64,000 bases of DNA. Source: Pasteurellaceae bacterium (GTDB taxonomy: Bacteria > Pseudomonadota > Gammaproteobacteria > Enterobacterales > Pasteurellaceae). The notes below the pieces were generated by a model that made no database searches, had not been told where the DNA came from, and was given only the letters and a program-made list of their open reading frames with translations. Of the stretch, positions 18,149 to 27,144 are shown piece by piece (the stretch's first letter is position 1; each line of letters starts with the position of its first letter). The DNA lies in contig CAAEJV010000033.1 in assembly GCA_900756155.1 (NCBI GenBank), forward strand, positions 124,001-188,000, in the 5' to 3' direction. Both the position numbers and the translations under genes were made by a program.

Positions 18149-18187
18149 GCTGTTGATGAGAGACCTCATCAGCAGCTTTTCTTTTTT
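18149..18187 (+). terminator. Rho-independent terminator after the lipoprotein gene
   Basis: GCTGTTGATGAG / CTCATCAGCAGC, nearly perfect, with a 4-base loop, is followed by TTTTCTTTTTTT. Confidence 0.85.
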
Positions 18188-18213
18188 TAAATCATCAATG
18201 TGAAGGAGCAAGA

Positions 18214-19734
18214 ATGTTAGAACTTTCGGAAAGCAACATTCATTTAAATGCTACGGCAACAAATAAGCTGCAAGCTATTGAAATGGCTGCAAGTGCGTTG
18301 GAGCAAGCTGGTAATGTTGAACAAGGCTATTTACAAGGCATGCTTGGACGTGAACAACAAACCTCCACTTTTTTAGGCAATGGGATTGCGATTCCACACG
18401 GTACATTAGAAACCCGTTCGATGGTGAAAAAAACCGGTGTGCAAGTTTTCCAATTTCCACAAGGTATTGAGTGGGGAGAAGGTAATATTGCTTATGTTGT
18501 GATTGGTATTGCTGCCCGTTCTGATGAGCATCTTGCTTTACTTCGTCAATTAACGCATGTTTTAGGTGATGAAGACACCGCGGCACAGTTAGCGACATTA
18601 ACTGATGTTGAAAAATTCCGTGCGATTTTATTAGGTGAAAGCGATTCTTTTAGCATGACTGAAGAAACATTAAGTTTAGATATTGAAACGCAAAGTTTGC
18701 TCACCCTTACCGCCATCAATGCAGGTAAATTACAACAGCAAAGTGCGGTTGAAAATAGCTTTGTTTCTGAAGTGGTATCCAATTCTGCTCTGCCGCTTGG
18801 TAAAGGGTTATGGGTAACCGATGCCGTATCAGGTAATGTGAAAAATGCCTTAGCATTCAGTCGTGCGAAAACCATTTTTAATCATAATGGTAAAGCGGTG
18901 AAAGGCGTCTTGACGATTTCGGCAGTTAACGATCAAATCAATGAGACATTAGCGCGTTTATTGGATGATGAAGTCCAAAATATTTTATTAAGTGGTAATA
19001 CGCAGCAAATTTTGACCGCACTTAATGGTGGTAAAGTGCCAGTTGCAGCAGCTGCTCAATCTGAAGGTCAAATCGCTACGGGTGCAGTGATTGGTACCTT
19101 TACTGTTCGTAATGAACATGGCTTGCACGCTCGCCCAAGTGCGGTGCTCGTCAATGAAGTGAAAAAATTCACATCCAAGATTACGGTACAAAATCTTACT
19201 CGAGAAACCGCACCAGTTAGTGCGAAAAGTTTAATGAAAATTGTGGCATTAGGTGTCACTCAAGGTCATCGCTTACGTTTTGTTGCGGAAGGTGATGATG
19301 CGAAACAAGCCATTGAAGCCTTAGGTAAGATTATTGCGAGTGGGCTTGGCGAAAGCGTATCTGCCGTACCACCGGCTGAACCAGATACTATTGAAGTAAG
19401 CAGCGAGCATGCACCACAAATTCACGAAGAAAACACAGGCTTACCAGCCGATGCCATTGAAGCCGTATTTATGATTCGTAATGAACACGGTTTACACGCT
19501 CGTCCAAGTGCCGTGCTTGTTAATGAAGTGAAAAAATATAATGCGTCTGTTGCGGTGCAAAACTTAGATCGTGACACCCAATTAGTCAGTGCAAAAAGTT
19601 TGATGAAAATTGTGGCACTTGGTGTCGTGAAAGGTCATCGCCTACGTTTCGTAGCGAGCGGTGAAGAAGCTCAACAAGCGATTGACGGTATTGGTGCAGT
19701 CATTGAAAGTGGTTTAGGCGAAGGTCGGGGGTAA
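18214..19734 (+). CDS. fruB: Fructose PTS EIIA-HPr-HPr protein FruB (FPr)
   Basis: FruB passes phosphate from enzyme I to FruA during fructose uptake. Its 506 residues comprise an EIIA-fru domain with phospho-His62 in GIAIPHGT, a linker domain (about 160-280), then two consecutive HPr domains. These have active histidines H305 and H428, both in the motif NEHGLHARPSAVL and 123 residues apart. E. coli FruB has a single HPr and about 376 residues. The duplication is in frame and both copies keep the His site and the regulatory-serine-region sequence SAKSLMKI. It heads the fruBKA operon. No Cra-type operator was recognised in the 75-base upstream interval. Confidence 0.94.
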   Translation: MLELSESNIHLNATATNKLQAIEMAASALEQAGNVEQGYLQGMLGREQQTSTFLGNGIAIPHGTLETRSMVKKTGVQVFQFPQGIEWGEGNIAYVVIGIAARSDEHLALLRQLTHVLGDEDTAAQLATLTDVEKFRAILLGESDSFSMTEETLSLDIETQSLLTLTAINAGKLQQQSAVENSFVSEVVSNSALPLGKGLWVTDAVSGNVKNALAFSRAKTIFNHNGKAVKGVLTISAVNDQINETLARLLDDEVQNILLSGNTQQILTALNGGKVPVAAAAQSEGQIATGAVIGTFTVRNEHGLHARPSAVLVNEVKKFTSKITVQNLTRETAPVSAKSLMKIVALGVTQGHRLRFVAEGDDAKQAIEALGKIIASGLGESVSAVPPAEPDTIEVSSEHAPQIHEENTGLPADAIEAVFMIRNEHGLHARPSAVLVNEVKKYNASVAVQNLDRDTQLVSAKSLMKIVALGVVKGHRLRFVASGEEAQQAIDGIGAVIESGLGEGRG

Positions 19735-19737
19735 GTG

Positions 19738-20679
19738 ATGGCAAAAGTAGCAACAATTACCTTAAATGCCGCTTATGATTTAGTTGGGCGTTTGCCTCGT
19801 ATTGAAATCGGCGAAGTGAACACTGTTGAAACACTCGGTATTTTCCCAGCAGGCAAAGGCATTAATGTCGCGAAGGTATTAAAAGATTTGGGCGTAGAGG
19901 TGGCCGTTGGTGGCTTCTTAGGTGAAGACAACGTCGGTGATTTTGAAACCTTATTTAAAAAACAAGGCTTGGAAGACAAATTTCATCGTGTTGCCGGTAA
20001 AACTCGCATTAACGTAAAAATTACGGAAACTGAAGCGGATGTGACTGACCTAAATTTCTTAGGCTATCAAATCACACCAGAAGCTTGGCAGCAATTTACA
20101 GCAGATTCATTAGCGTACTGCCAAAACTTTGATATTGTTGCAGTCTGCGGCAGTTTACCGCGAGGTGTGAGTCCTGAATTGTTTGCGGATTGGCTTAATC
20201 AGTTACATCAAGCTGGTGTGAAAGTCGTATTAGATAGCAGTAATGCCGCACTCACAGCTGGTTTGAAAGCGCATCCTTGGTTGGTGAAACCGAATCATCG
20301 CGAATTAGAAGCGTGGATTGGTCATCCATTAAATTCTCTTGATGAAATTATTGCGGCAGCCAAAAAACTTAAAGCCGAAGGCATTGCTAATGTGATTATT
20401 TCGATGGGGGCAGACGGTTCTTTATGGCTGAGTGAACAGGCTGTGATTCAAGCTCAACCACCTAAATGTGAAAACGTGGTGAGCACCGTAGGCGCAGGTG
20501 ATTCTATGGTAGCTGGCTTAATTTATGGTATCGAAAAAGGCCTGTCTCAAGCGGAAACCTTAGCGTTTGCAAGTGCTGTTTCTGCCTTTGCCGTTTCACA
20601 AAGTAATGTGGGCGTGAGCGATATCGCCTTGCTTGAGCCAATTCTGGCGAATGTCAAAATTTCTGTGATTGAAGGATAA
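19738..20679 (+). CDS. fruK: 1-phosphofructokinase
   Basis: FruK converts fructose-1-phosphate, delivered by the PTS, to fructose-1,6-bisphosphate. The 313-residue protein is of the PfkB family, with the GAGDSMVAG anion-hole and catalytic-Asp motif near residue 250 and the N-terminal substrate motif PAGKGINVAKVL near residue 37. The ATG of MAKVATITLNAAYD is taken as the start; a GTG one codon earlier abuts the fruB stop. It overlaps nothing and is 3 bases from fruB, so translation is probably coupled. Confidence 0.95.
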   Translation: MAKVATITLNAAYDLVGRLPRIEIGEVNTVETLGIFPAGKGINVAKVLKDLGVEVAVGGFLGEDNVGDFETLFKKQGLEDKFHRVAGKTRINVKITETEADVTDLNFLGYQITPEAWQQFTADSLAYCQNFDIVAVCGSLPRGVSPELFADWLNQLHQAGVKVVLDSSNAALTAGLKAHPWLVKPNHRELEAWIGHPLNSLDEIIAAAKKLKAEGIANVIISMGADGSLWLSEQAVIQAQPPKCENVVSTVGAGDSMVAGLIYGIEKGLSQAETLAFASAVSAFAVSQSNVGVSDIALLEPILANVKISVIEG

Positions 20680-20683
20680 TGTA

Positions 20684-22360
20684 ATGAATTTGTTTTTAAC
20701 TCAATCTCCGCAAATTGGTGCGGCAAAAGCCTATTTACTTCGTCAAGCATTGAGCGAGGTCGCGAAAAAAGCCAATCATACTCTGGTTGAACAAGCCAAA
20801 GAGGCGGATTTAGTGATTGTTTTCGGATCTAGTTTGCCAAACTCTGCGGATCTTGTGGGCAAAAAAGTATTTTTAGCTAATGAAGACGCGGCAATTGCTT
20901 CACCTGAAGTCACGCTTACGAATGCACTCAATCAAGCAGTGGACTATGTTCAACCTACTCAAAGTGCGGTTGGATTCGGCGGCGTTTCTGGCGTCAAAAA
21001 TATTGTCGCGGTGACAGCTTGCCCAACGGGTGTTGCGCATACCTTTATGTCTGCTGAAGCCATTGAAACCTATGCAAAAAAACAAGGGTGGCAGGTAAAA
21101 GTAGAAACGCGTGGCCAAGTGGGCGCAGGTAATGAAATTACCCCAGAAGAAGTTGCTGCGGCAGATTTAGTCTTTGTTGCAGCTGATATTGATGTGCCGT
21201 TAGATAAATTCCAAGGTAAACCGATGTATCGTACGTCGACCGGTTTGGCTTTAAAGAAAACGGCACAGGAATTCGATAAGGCATTTAAAGAAGCGAAAAT
21301 TTACGAAGGTGGTACAGCAAAATCTTCTGCGAAATCAGAAGAAAGCGGCGAGAAAAAAGGTGTTTATAAACACTTGATGACAGGTGTATCACACATGTTA
21401 CCGTTGGTGGTTGCTGGTGGCTTATTAATTGCGATTTCCTTTATGTTTGGTATCGAAGCCTTCAAAGATGAAACGATTTTCCATGGTATTCCAAAAGCCT
21501 TAATGGATATTGGCGGTGGTGCCGCATTCCATTTAATGATTGCAGTATTTGCCGGCTATGTGGCCTTTTCTATCGCAGACCGTCCGGGGCTTGCGGTAGG
21601 TCTTATTGGCGGTATGTTAGCCACCACAGCCGGTGCAGGGATTTTAGGTGGGATTATCGCGGGTTTCTTAGCGGGTTATGTGGTGAAAGGATTAAATGCA
21701 ACCATTAAATTGCCGGCAAGTTTAACTTCCTTAAAACCGATTCTAATTCTCCCGCTCTTTGGTACCTTGATTGTTGGTCTTGCCATGATTTATGTGATTA
21801 ACCCACCGGTTTCACAAATTATGACCACCTTAAGTGATTGGTTAAAATCCATGGGTGAAGTCAATGCGATGGTGTTAGGCGCGATTATCGGTGCCATGAT
21901 GTGTATTGATATGGGCGGTCCAGTAAATAAAGCGGCTTATACGTTCTCCGTGGGAATGTTAGCTTCTCAAGTTCACACACCAATGGCAGCTGCCATGGCA
22001 GCCGGTATGGTGCCACCAATTGGGATGGCGATTGCAACTTGGATTGCTCGCAGTAAATTTACCAGCAATCAACGTGATGCGGGTAAGGCCTCTTTTGTCT
22101 TAGGGTTATGCTTTATCTCTGAAGGAGCATTGCCGTTTGTAGCAGCCGATCCATTACGTGTGATTATTAGCTCGGTGATTGGTGGAGCAACTGCCGGTGC
22201 GATTTCAATGGCATTAAATATTTCACTACAAGCACCACATGGTGGTTTATTTGTGATTCCGTTTGTCTCTGAACCATTACTCTACCTAGGTGCAATTGCA
22301 ACGGGGGCATTATTAACCGGCGTGGTTTATGCGGTGATTAAGCCGAAGGCGACAGAATAA
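20684..22360 (+). CDS. fruA: Fructose PTS permease EIIBC
   Basis: FruA is the membrane permease that imports fructose and phosphorylates it at C1. The 558-residue product has a degenerate EIIB-like N-terminal domain (about 1-95), a functional EIIB domain with phospho-Cys113 in VTACPTGVAHT, and an EIIC membrane domain from about residue 230. The EIIC domain has Gly/Ala-rich segments and the IDMGGPVNKAA motif. The start is the ATG four bases after fruK; a TTG 15 bases upstream lies within fruK. The ribosome-binding site GAAGGA sits in the end of fruK. It closes the operon, followed by an uptake-sequence terminator. Confidence 0.95.
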   Translation: MNLFLTQSPQIGAAKAYLLRQALSEVAKKANHTLVEQAKEADLVIVFGSSLPNSADLVGKKVFLANEDAAIASPEVTLTNALNQAVDYVQPTQSAVGFGGVSGVKNIVAVTACPTGVAHTFMSAEAIETYAKKQGWQVKVETRGQVGAGNEITPEEVAAADLVFVAADIDVPLDKFQGKPMYRTSTGLALKKTAQEFDKAFKEAKIYEGGTAKSSAKSEESGEKKGVYKHLMTGVSHMLPLVVAGGLLIAISFMFGIEAFKDETIFHGIPKALMDIGGGAAFHLMIAVFAGYVAFSIADRPGLAVGLIGGMLATTAGAGILGGIIAGFLAGYVVKGLNATIKLPASLTSLKPILILPLFGTLIVGLAMIYVINPPVSQIMTTLSDWLKSMGEVNAMVLGAIIGAMMCIDMGGPVNKAAYTFSVGMLASQVHTPMAAAMAAGMVPPIGMAIATWIARSKFTSNQRDAGKASFVLGLCFISEGALPFVAADPLRVIISSVIGGATAGAISMALNISLQAPHGGLFVIPFVSEPLLYLGAIATGALLTGVVYAVIKPKATE

Positions 22361-22375
22361 TCGATTCTTTGATTA

Positions 22376-22405
22376 AAAAGTGCGGTAATTTTTAACCGCA
22401 CTTTT
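22376..22405 (+). terminator. Uptake-sequence terminator after fruA
   Basis: AAAAGTGCGGT and ACCGCACTTTT form an inverted pair with an 8-base loop, 15 bases after the fruA stop. Confidence 0.8.
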
Positions 22406-22444
22406 CATTTATCAGGTATAATTACAATGATTTAGGGAGAAATT

Positions 22445-22702
22445 ATGGATAAATACAATAAACTCCGCATTGAATGGGATTGTCGTCGAGGTATGCTTGA
22501 GCTGGATAAAATCATCATGCCTTTTTATAAAGCGCATTTTGACCAACTGACTGACGACAAAAAAGATATTTTTATTCGTTTACTTGCCGCCACGGATTTA
22601 CAACTTTTTTCGTGGTTTTTTAATGGCAGTCAATCAGACGATGCCGAAGTGCAAGCGATGGTTGAATATATCCAAGATGTGCAGAAAACGAATGTCCGTT
22701 AA
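22445..22702 (+). CDS. sdhE: FAD assembly factor SdhE (YgfY family)
   Basis: SdhE helps attach FAD covalently to the flavoprotein subunits of succinate dehydrogenase and fumarate reductase. The 85-residue protein contains the signature RRGMLELD (residues about 14-21), which contacts the flavoprotein, and the late LFSWFFNG block. It has no membrane segment. It lies upstream of rpoE but is separated from it by a sigma-E promoter region of 117 bases, so the two need not be co-transcribed. Family length is 80-95 residues. Earlier annotations call such proteins CptB, an antitoxin; that role is disputed. Confidence 0.85.
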   Translation: MDKYNKLRIEWDCRRGMLELDKIIMPFYKAHFDQLTDDKKDIFIRLLAATDLQLFSWFFNGSQSDDAEVQAMVEYIQDVQKTNVR

Positions 22703-22727
22703 TTTTTTTGAAATTTTTTATACATAA

Positions 22728-22759
22728 GGAACTTTTCAATTTTAACTCTGTCTGATAAA
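22728..22759 (+). promoter_or_regulatory. Sigma-E promoter of rpoE-rseA-rseB
   Basis: GGAACTT (22728-22734), exactly 16 bases, then TCTGATAAA (22751-22759) is a near-perfect match to the sigma-E consensus. It lies about 60 bases upstream of rpoE, indicating autoregulation as in E. coli. Confidence 0.85.
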
Positions 22760-22819
22760 GCAACAATAGCTTGCTGTCTTGAATATATGAAGGCGTGTTA
22801 GACGTAGCATAGGAGATAT

Positions 22820-23395
22820 ATGGCTGAACAGCTAACAGATCAGGCTTTGGTAGAAAGAGTGCAGCAAGGCGATAAAAAAGCCTTTAATTTATTGGTTTCT
22901 CGTTATCAAAATAAAGTGGCCGGACTTTTAACCCGCTACATTTCTCATAACGACATTCCCGATGTTGTACAAGAATCCTTTATTAAGGCCTATCGTTCCA
23001 TTGAATCCTTTCGGGGCGATAGTGCATTCTACACTTGGCTATATCGAATTGCCGTTAATACGGCAAAGAATTACTTAACGGCACAGGGGCGCCGTCCACC
23101 GAACGAAGATATTTTGGCTGAAGATGCCGAAAGCTACGATGTGGGAACCCATCTACGTGATGTAGATACCCCTGAAAATGAAATGTTATCTAGCGAATTA
23201 GAAAAAGTGGTGTTTGATACTATTCACAGTTTGCCAGAAGATTTAAGAACTGCGATTACCTTGCGTGAGCTTGAAGGGTTAAGTTACGAAGAAATCGCAG
23301 AAATAATGGATTGTCCAGTAGGCACTGTACGTTCTCGCATTTTCCGTGCTCGGGAAGTGATTGAGAACAAAATACAACCGCTTATGCAACGTTAA
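22820..23395 (+). CDS. rpoE: Extracytoplasmic stress sigma factor RpoE (sigma-E)
   Basis: RpoE directs RNA polymerase to envelope-stress genes when unfolded outer-membrane proteins accumulate. The 191-residue product has region 2 (about 20-95, including DVVQESFIKAYR and FYTWLYRIAVNTAKN), the variable linker, and region 4 (about 130-185) with the HTH around LEGLSYEEIAEIMDCPVGTVRSRIFRARE. The length matches E. coli RpoE. It is preceded by a sigma-E promoter and followed by its anti-sigma genes rseA and rseB. No rseC follows, which is the Haemophilus arrangement. Confidence 0.97.
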   Translation: MAEQLTDQALVERVQQGDKKAFNLLVSRYQNKVAGLLTRYISHNDIPDVVQESFIKAYRSIESFRGDSAFYTWLYRIAVNTAKNYLTAQGRRPPNEDILAEDAESYDVGTHLRDVDTPENEMLSSELEKVVFDTIHSLPEDLRTAITLRELEGLSYEEIAEIMDCPVGTVRSRIFRAREVIENKIQPLMQR

Positions 23396-23416
23396 AATAA
23401 AGTCGGAGTTTATAAA

Positions 23417-23998
23417 ATGCAAAAAGAGTTACTTTCAGCCTATATGGATGGAGAAGAAGTCAGTGCCGAGTTGACGAAACAACTCTGTCAGGATAAAGAT
23501 TCACAAAAATCTTGGGCGGCATATCACACAGTAAGATCGGTTATGCGTAAAGAGTCACCAGTATTATTAGGTGCTGACTTTACGGCGAAAATGGCGGATT
23601 TAATTGAATTAGAAGAAGTAAAACACGTAGAGATTACTGTTTCTCAACCAACACCAGAAGAAGCAGACAGCTTGCCATTCGTGCAAAAATTAAAAGCATT
23701 CTTTGCACCAATGACACAAATTGCCGTGGCGGCAGGTGTGTGTTTAGTGGCAGTAGTAGGTGTGCAATCATTCAATGCAAAAAGCACATCGGTTACACCT
23801 GAAAACCCAGTTTTACAAACCTTACCATTTAACAATTCTGTTCAAGAAGTAAGTTACAACGCTCCGACCAAAGATGTAGCGACTTCGGAACAGGTTGAGC
23901 AAAAAAATCGCCGTATTGGCACGATGTTGCAAAACTATGAATTACAGCGTCGTATGCATGCAGATAGCTTAAATGTGGGTAGCAACCAAGCGAAATAA
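23417..23998 (+). CDS. rseA: Anti-sigma-E factor RseA (MclA)
   Basis: RseA spans the inner membrane. Its cytoplasmic N-terminal domain holds sigma-E inactive, and it is degraded stepwise by DegS, RseP and ClpXP during stress. The 193-residue protein starts MQKELLSAYMDGEE, typical of the RseA N-domain. It has a single membrane segment at about residues 96-116 (QIAVAAGVCLVAVVGVQSF region) and a periplasmic tail rich in Asn and Gln, ending with basic residues. It is 21 bases after rpoE and 70 before rseB. Confidence 0.92.
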   Translation: MQKELLSAYMDGEEVSAELTKQLCQDKDSQKSWAAYHTVRSVMRKESPVLLGADFTAKMADLIELEEVKHVEITVSQPTPEEADSLPFVQKLKAFFAPMTQIAVAAGVCLVAVVGVQSFNAKSTSVTPENPVLQTLPFNNSVQEVSYNAPTKDVATSEQVEQKNRRIGTMLQNYELQRRMHADSLNVGSNQAK

Positions 23999-24068
23999 TT
24001 ACTACAATTAATCGATAATTCACCACCTTAGGCGTGGTGAATTTTTTTCTGGATAAACCAATTTATTT

Positions 24069-25013
24069 ATGAAAAAAACGTCTCTCAAATTAACCGCACT
24101 TTTAGGCTTATTCTTATTGCCTTTTACGGCATTTGCAGAAGAGCCAATCCAGTCATTAAATAAAATGTCGCAAGCCATGCGAGATTTAAACTATGAGCTT
24201 GCTTTTGTGCAAACTACGCCAACAAATATGGACTCATTCCGTTATCGTCATATTAATCAAGGGCAAAAAGTGTATGCACAATTGGTGACATTAGATGGTG
24301 AACAGCAAGAAATCATCCAGCGCGGTAATTTAGTCAGCTATTTTCAGCCGGGATCACGTGCTTTCACGATTAACAGTGGTGAGATTGTGGATGCGCTTCC
24401 GGCAGTGATTCGTACTGATTTTAGCAAGCTGAGTCAGAATTATGATTTTATTAAGCTTGGAAAAGACCGAATTGCAGGCCGATTTGTCGATACCATTCGT
24501 ATTGTGCCCAAAGACGATTTTCGCTATCAATATCTCGTTTTCTTAGATGAAGAAAATGGTTTGTTATTGCGTGGCGATATGCTTGATCGCGAAGGCAAGT
24601 TACTTGATCAGTTCCGTGTGGTGACGTTATATATCGATGATCGTCTACGTGGTTTGACAGATTACCTTAATAAGGTGTCAGTGCCGCCACTTTTAAATGA
24701 AAGCAAACAAGAGTCATCTCTTGCAGTCAATTGGAAAACGGATTGGTTACCGCAAGGTTTTGATTTAGTTCGCCAAAATCAAGATGTAATGGATGGTGAA
24801 GTGGTTGAAAATGCGTTATTTAGCGATGGGCTTTTCACTTTTACACTCTATGTCAACAAAGCGGATAGCACTGCCGCAACAGAAAACACATGGAAACAAG
24901 GGGCATACACGATTTATAGTGAAGTCATGGGCGATAAGGAAATTACCTTTATCGGACAGCTTCCAATTGCCGCGGCTAAGCGAATTGTGCAAGGCGTAAC
25001 ATTCCTAAAATAA
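24069..25013 (+). CDS. rseB: Periplasmic sigma-E regulatory protein RseB
   Basis: RseB binds the periplasmic part of RseA and protects it from DegS; lipopolysaccharide releases it. The 314-residue protein has a signal peptide (about residues 1-23, ending TAFA), a large N-terminal LolA/LppX-like domain and a smaller C-terminal domain from about residue 215. An uptake word (24093-24101) falls inside the signal peptide coding region and gives the LTALL run. The gene is the last of the rpoE operon and is followed by a terminator about 70 bases on. Confidence 0.92.
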   Translation: MKKTSLKLTALLGLFLLPFTAFAEEPIQSLNKMSQAMRDLNYELAFVQTTPTNMDSFRYRHINQGQKVYAQLVTLDGEQQEIIQRGNLVSYFQPGSRAFTINSGEIVDALPAVIRTDFSKLSQNYDFIKLGKDRIAGRFVDTIRIVPKDDFRYQYLVFLDEENGLLLRGDMLDREGKLLDQFRVVTLYIDDRLRGLTDYLNKVSVPPLLNESKQESSLAVNWKTDWLPQGFDLVRQNQDVMDGEVVENALFSDGLFTFTLYVNKADSTAATENTWKQGAYTIYSEVMGDKEITFIGQLPIAAAKRIVQGVTFLK

Positions 25014-25032
25014 TTCAGTAGACGTGAGAAAG

Positions 25033-25060
25033 TTGCTATTTTGTTTTCCCTTGCTATACT
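25033..25060 (+). promoter_or_regulatory. Possible sigma-70 promoter upstream of mobB
   Basis: TTGCTA (25033-25038), 16 bases, then TATACT (25055-25060). Any transcript would meet the hairpin at 25087-25114 before reaching mobB, so the site may be fortuitous or may feed an attenuated leader. Confidence 0.35.
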
Positions 25061-25086
25061 TTCTTCACCTAATGGATTTTGATAGC

Positions 25087-25114
25087 AAAACCCCGTCCTG
25101 CGGGGTTTTGTTTT
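25087..25114 (+). terminator. Rho-independent terminator after rseB
   Basis: AAAACCCCG and CGGGGTTTT with a 5-base loop are followed by GTTTT. It lies 74 bases after the rseB stop. Confidence 0.8.
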
Positions 25115-25148
25115 ATCAAGTGCGGTCATTTTTCTTAAGGTTTTTACA

Positions 25149-25658
25149 ATGAACAATTCCCTTCCTCTTCTTGGCATCACGGGTTACAGCGGTAGTGGCA
25201 AAACCACATTACTGGAAAAATTACTTCCTCAATTAATTAAAAAAGGTTTACGTGTTTCAGTCATTAAACATAGCCATCACAACGCCCATGTGGATAAAGA
25301 GGGAAAAGACAGCTGGCGAATGAAAGAGGCGGGTTCTGCGCAAGTTATTATGGCTTGCGATAGTCGTTGGGCATTAATGACAGAAATGCCTCAAGCGCCG
25401 GTTTCATTAGCTTATTTAAGCCAACAATTTGATCGTCATTTAACGGATTTAGTGTTAGTGGAAGGGTTTAAACAAGAACCCATTCCAAAGATTCTGTTGC
25501 ATCGGCGAGAGATGACAAAACCTTTGCCAGAATTAGATGAACACGTGTTGGCTTTAGCAACAGATTATTCGCTTGAAACTGACCGCACTTTATTAGATAT
25601 TAATCACATTGAACAGATCGCTGAGTTTATTTATCAATGGTGGAAAAAGACGCAGTAA
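25149..25658 (+). CDS. mobB: Molybdopterin-guanine dinucleotide biosynthesis adapter MobB
   Basis: MobB is a GTP-binding protein that assists MobA in making the guanine dinucleotide cofactor; it is helpful but not essential in E. coli. The 169-residue protein has the Walker A motif GYSGSGKTTL at about residues 11-20 and the block VIKHSHH typical of the family. An uptake word in the 3' part encodes TDRTLL. Its 3' end overlaps the next gene by 22 bases. mobA is elsewhere in the window (2.0 kb), unlike the mobAB operon of E. coli. Confidence 0.93.
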   Translation: MNNSLPLLGITGYSGSGKTTLLEKLLPQLIKKGLRVSVIKHSHHNAHVDKEGKDSWRMKEAGSAQVIMACDSRWALMTEMPQAPVSLAYLSQQFDRHLTDLVLVEGFKQEPIPKILLHRREMTKPLPELDEHVLALATDYSLETDRTLLDINHIEQIAEFIYQWWKKTQ

Positions 25659-27046
25659 TAGAACGTCAGCATTATAAAGGGCTGGCTTGGGTGGCTTCCA
25701 TGGCTTTGTTTATGCAAAGCCTGGATGCGACTATTTTAAATACTGCCTTACCCACTATTGCAACAGATCTACAAACCCCCGTCTTTGAAATGCAAATGGC
25801 GATTATCGCCTATTCTCTTGCTGTTGCCTTATTTATTCCTTTAACTGCTTGGGCGGCAGCTAAATTCGGTACACTCACTGTTTTCCGCTCTGCTGTTTTT
25901 ACCTTTGTATTCGGTTCGGTGGCTTGTGCGATGTCAACCTCTCTTGAGACCCTTGTGCTCGCACGAATTATCCAAGGTATTGGCGGGGCATTTATGATGC
26001 CAGTTGCTCGTCTTGCGATTATTCAAACTGTACCGAAAAATCAATTAATTAATGCCTGGAATTTAATGGCGACAGCAGGACTCATTGGCCCGATTCTTGG
26101 CCCGATTTTAGGTGGTTGGCTTGTAGTGCATACTTCATGGCATTGGATTTTCTTAATCAATATTCCTATTGGCATGTTAGGTTTTTGGGCAGCGGCTAAA
26201 GTGATGGGAAATCATAAGGGTAATGCGAATAAGTTAGACTGGACAGGCTTTTTGCTCTTTGCGTTTGGTTTAGTTGGTTTAACGCTCGGGCTTGATTTAC
26301 TCGGTGAAAGTCATAGTGATCGCATAACCACATACAGTGCATTAGCGATTGGTATTGCATTATTGATGGCTTATTATTTTTATGCGAAAGGTAATGATCG
26401 TACTATTTTGCCTTTATCTCTTTTTAATACAAGAACATTCCGATTAGGCATTGCAGCCAATATCTTTATTCGTCTTTCCGGCTCGGCTGTGCCGTTCTTA
26501 TTGCCATTAATGTTCCAACTTTCTTTTGGTTATTCAGCTGAAGAGTCAGGCTGGTTGCTTGCACCCATTGCGCTAATGTCTGTCGTATTTAAACGTTTTA
26601 TTGGACACATCTTAAATATCTTAGGTTATAAAACGACATTAATTTTATCGTCACTTTTAATGGCTGGCTCAACGGTTTCTATGTCATGGCTTGATTCCTC
26701 ATCATCAACAATGTGGATTATATGTAATTTGATGTGGTATGGTGCCTGTATGTCAATGATTTTTAGTTCAATTAATACACTTACCGTTGGTGATCTATCA
26801 CAGGAACAAAGTGGTGCAGGTTCAACCTTATTGAGTATTGTGCAACAAGTGGGTATTGGGTTTGGTATTGCGGTGGCATCGATTATTTTAACATTATACC
26901 GTCAATTCATTGGTAACGAAGGCGAAGCATTACAACATGCTTTCAGTTACACGTTTTTGACCACTTCTGTTTTTGCAATCGCATTAGTTTGGATATTGAG
27001 CTATTTGCACAAAACAGACGGGGATCATTTGCGGAAAAAACGCTGA
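25637..27046 (+). CDS. MFS exporter of the DHA2 family (MdtD/HsrA-like)
   Basis: A 469-residue integral membrane protein of the drug:H+ antiporter-2 family, probably with 14 membrane segments. The start of the transport domain FMQSLDATILNTALPTIA and the motif LARIIQGIGGAFMMPVARL are diagnostic of this family. The ending is a short basic cytoplasmic tail. Its start overlaps the last 22 bases of mobB. It is close in pattern to E. coli MdtD, and an H. influenzae relative sits next to hbpA, as here. The exported compound is unknown. Drug resistance should not be assumed from the family name alone. Confidence 0.8.
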   Translation: MVEKDAVIERQHYKGLAWVASMALFMQSLDATILNTALPTIATDLQTPVFEMQMAIIAYSLAVALFIPLTAWAAAKFGTLTVFRSAVFTFVFGSVACAMSTSLETLVLARIIQGIGGAFMMPVARLAIIQTVPKNQLINAWNLMATAGLIGPILGPILGGWLVVHTSWHWIFLINIPIGMLGFWAAAKVMGNHKGNANKLDWTGFLLFAFGLVGLTLGLDLLGESHSDRITTYSALAIGIALLMAYYFYAKGNDRTILPLSLFNTRTFRLGIAANIFIRLSGSAVPFLLPLMFQLSFGYSAEESGWLLAPIALMSVVFKRFIGHILNILGYKTTLILSSLLMAGSTVSMSWLDSSSSTMWIICNLMWYGACMSMIFSSINTLTVGDLSQEQSGAGSTLLSIVQQVGIGFGIAVASIILTLYRQFIGNEGEALQHAFSYTFLTTSVFAIALVWILSYLHKTDGDHLRKKR

Positions 27047-27104
27047 TATTGAATACCTTAGTTTAATTTGTTATAAGAAAGATCATTTTCTTATTTTGTA
27101 AAAG

Positions 27105-27132
27105 TTTGATTTGCTTATATCTTAAGTAAAAT
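27105..27132 (+). promoter_or_regulatory. Sigma-70 promoter of hbpA
   Basis: TTGATT (27105-27110), 16 bases, then TAAAAT (27127-27132). A transcript would start near 27139 and have a leader of roughly 75 bases containing two hairpins. Confidence 0.45.
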
Positions 27133-27144
27133 TTTTATATACAG

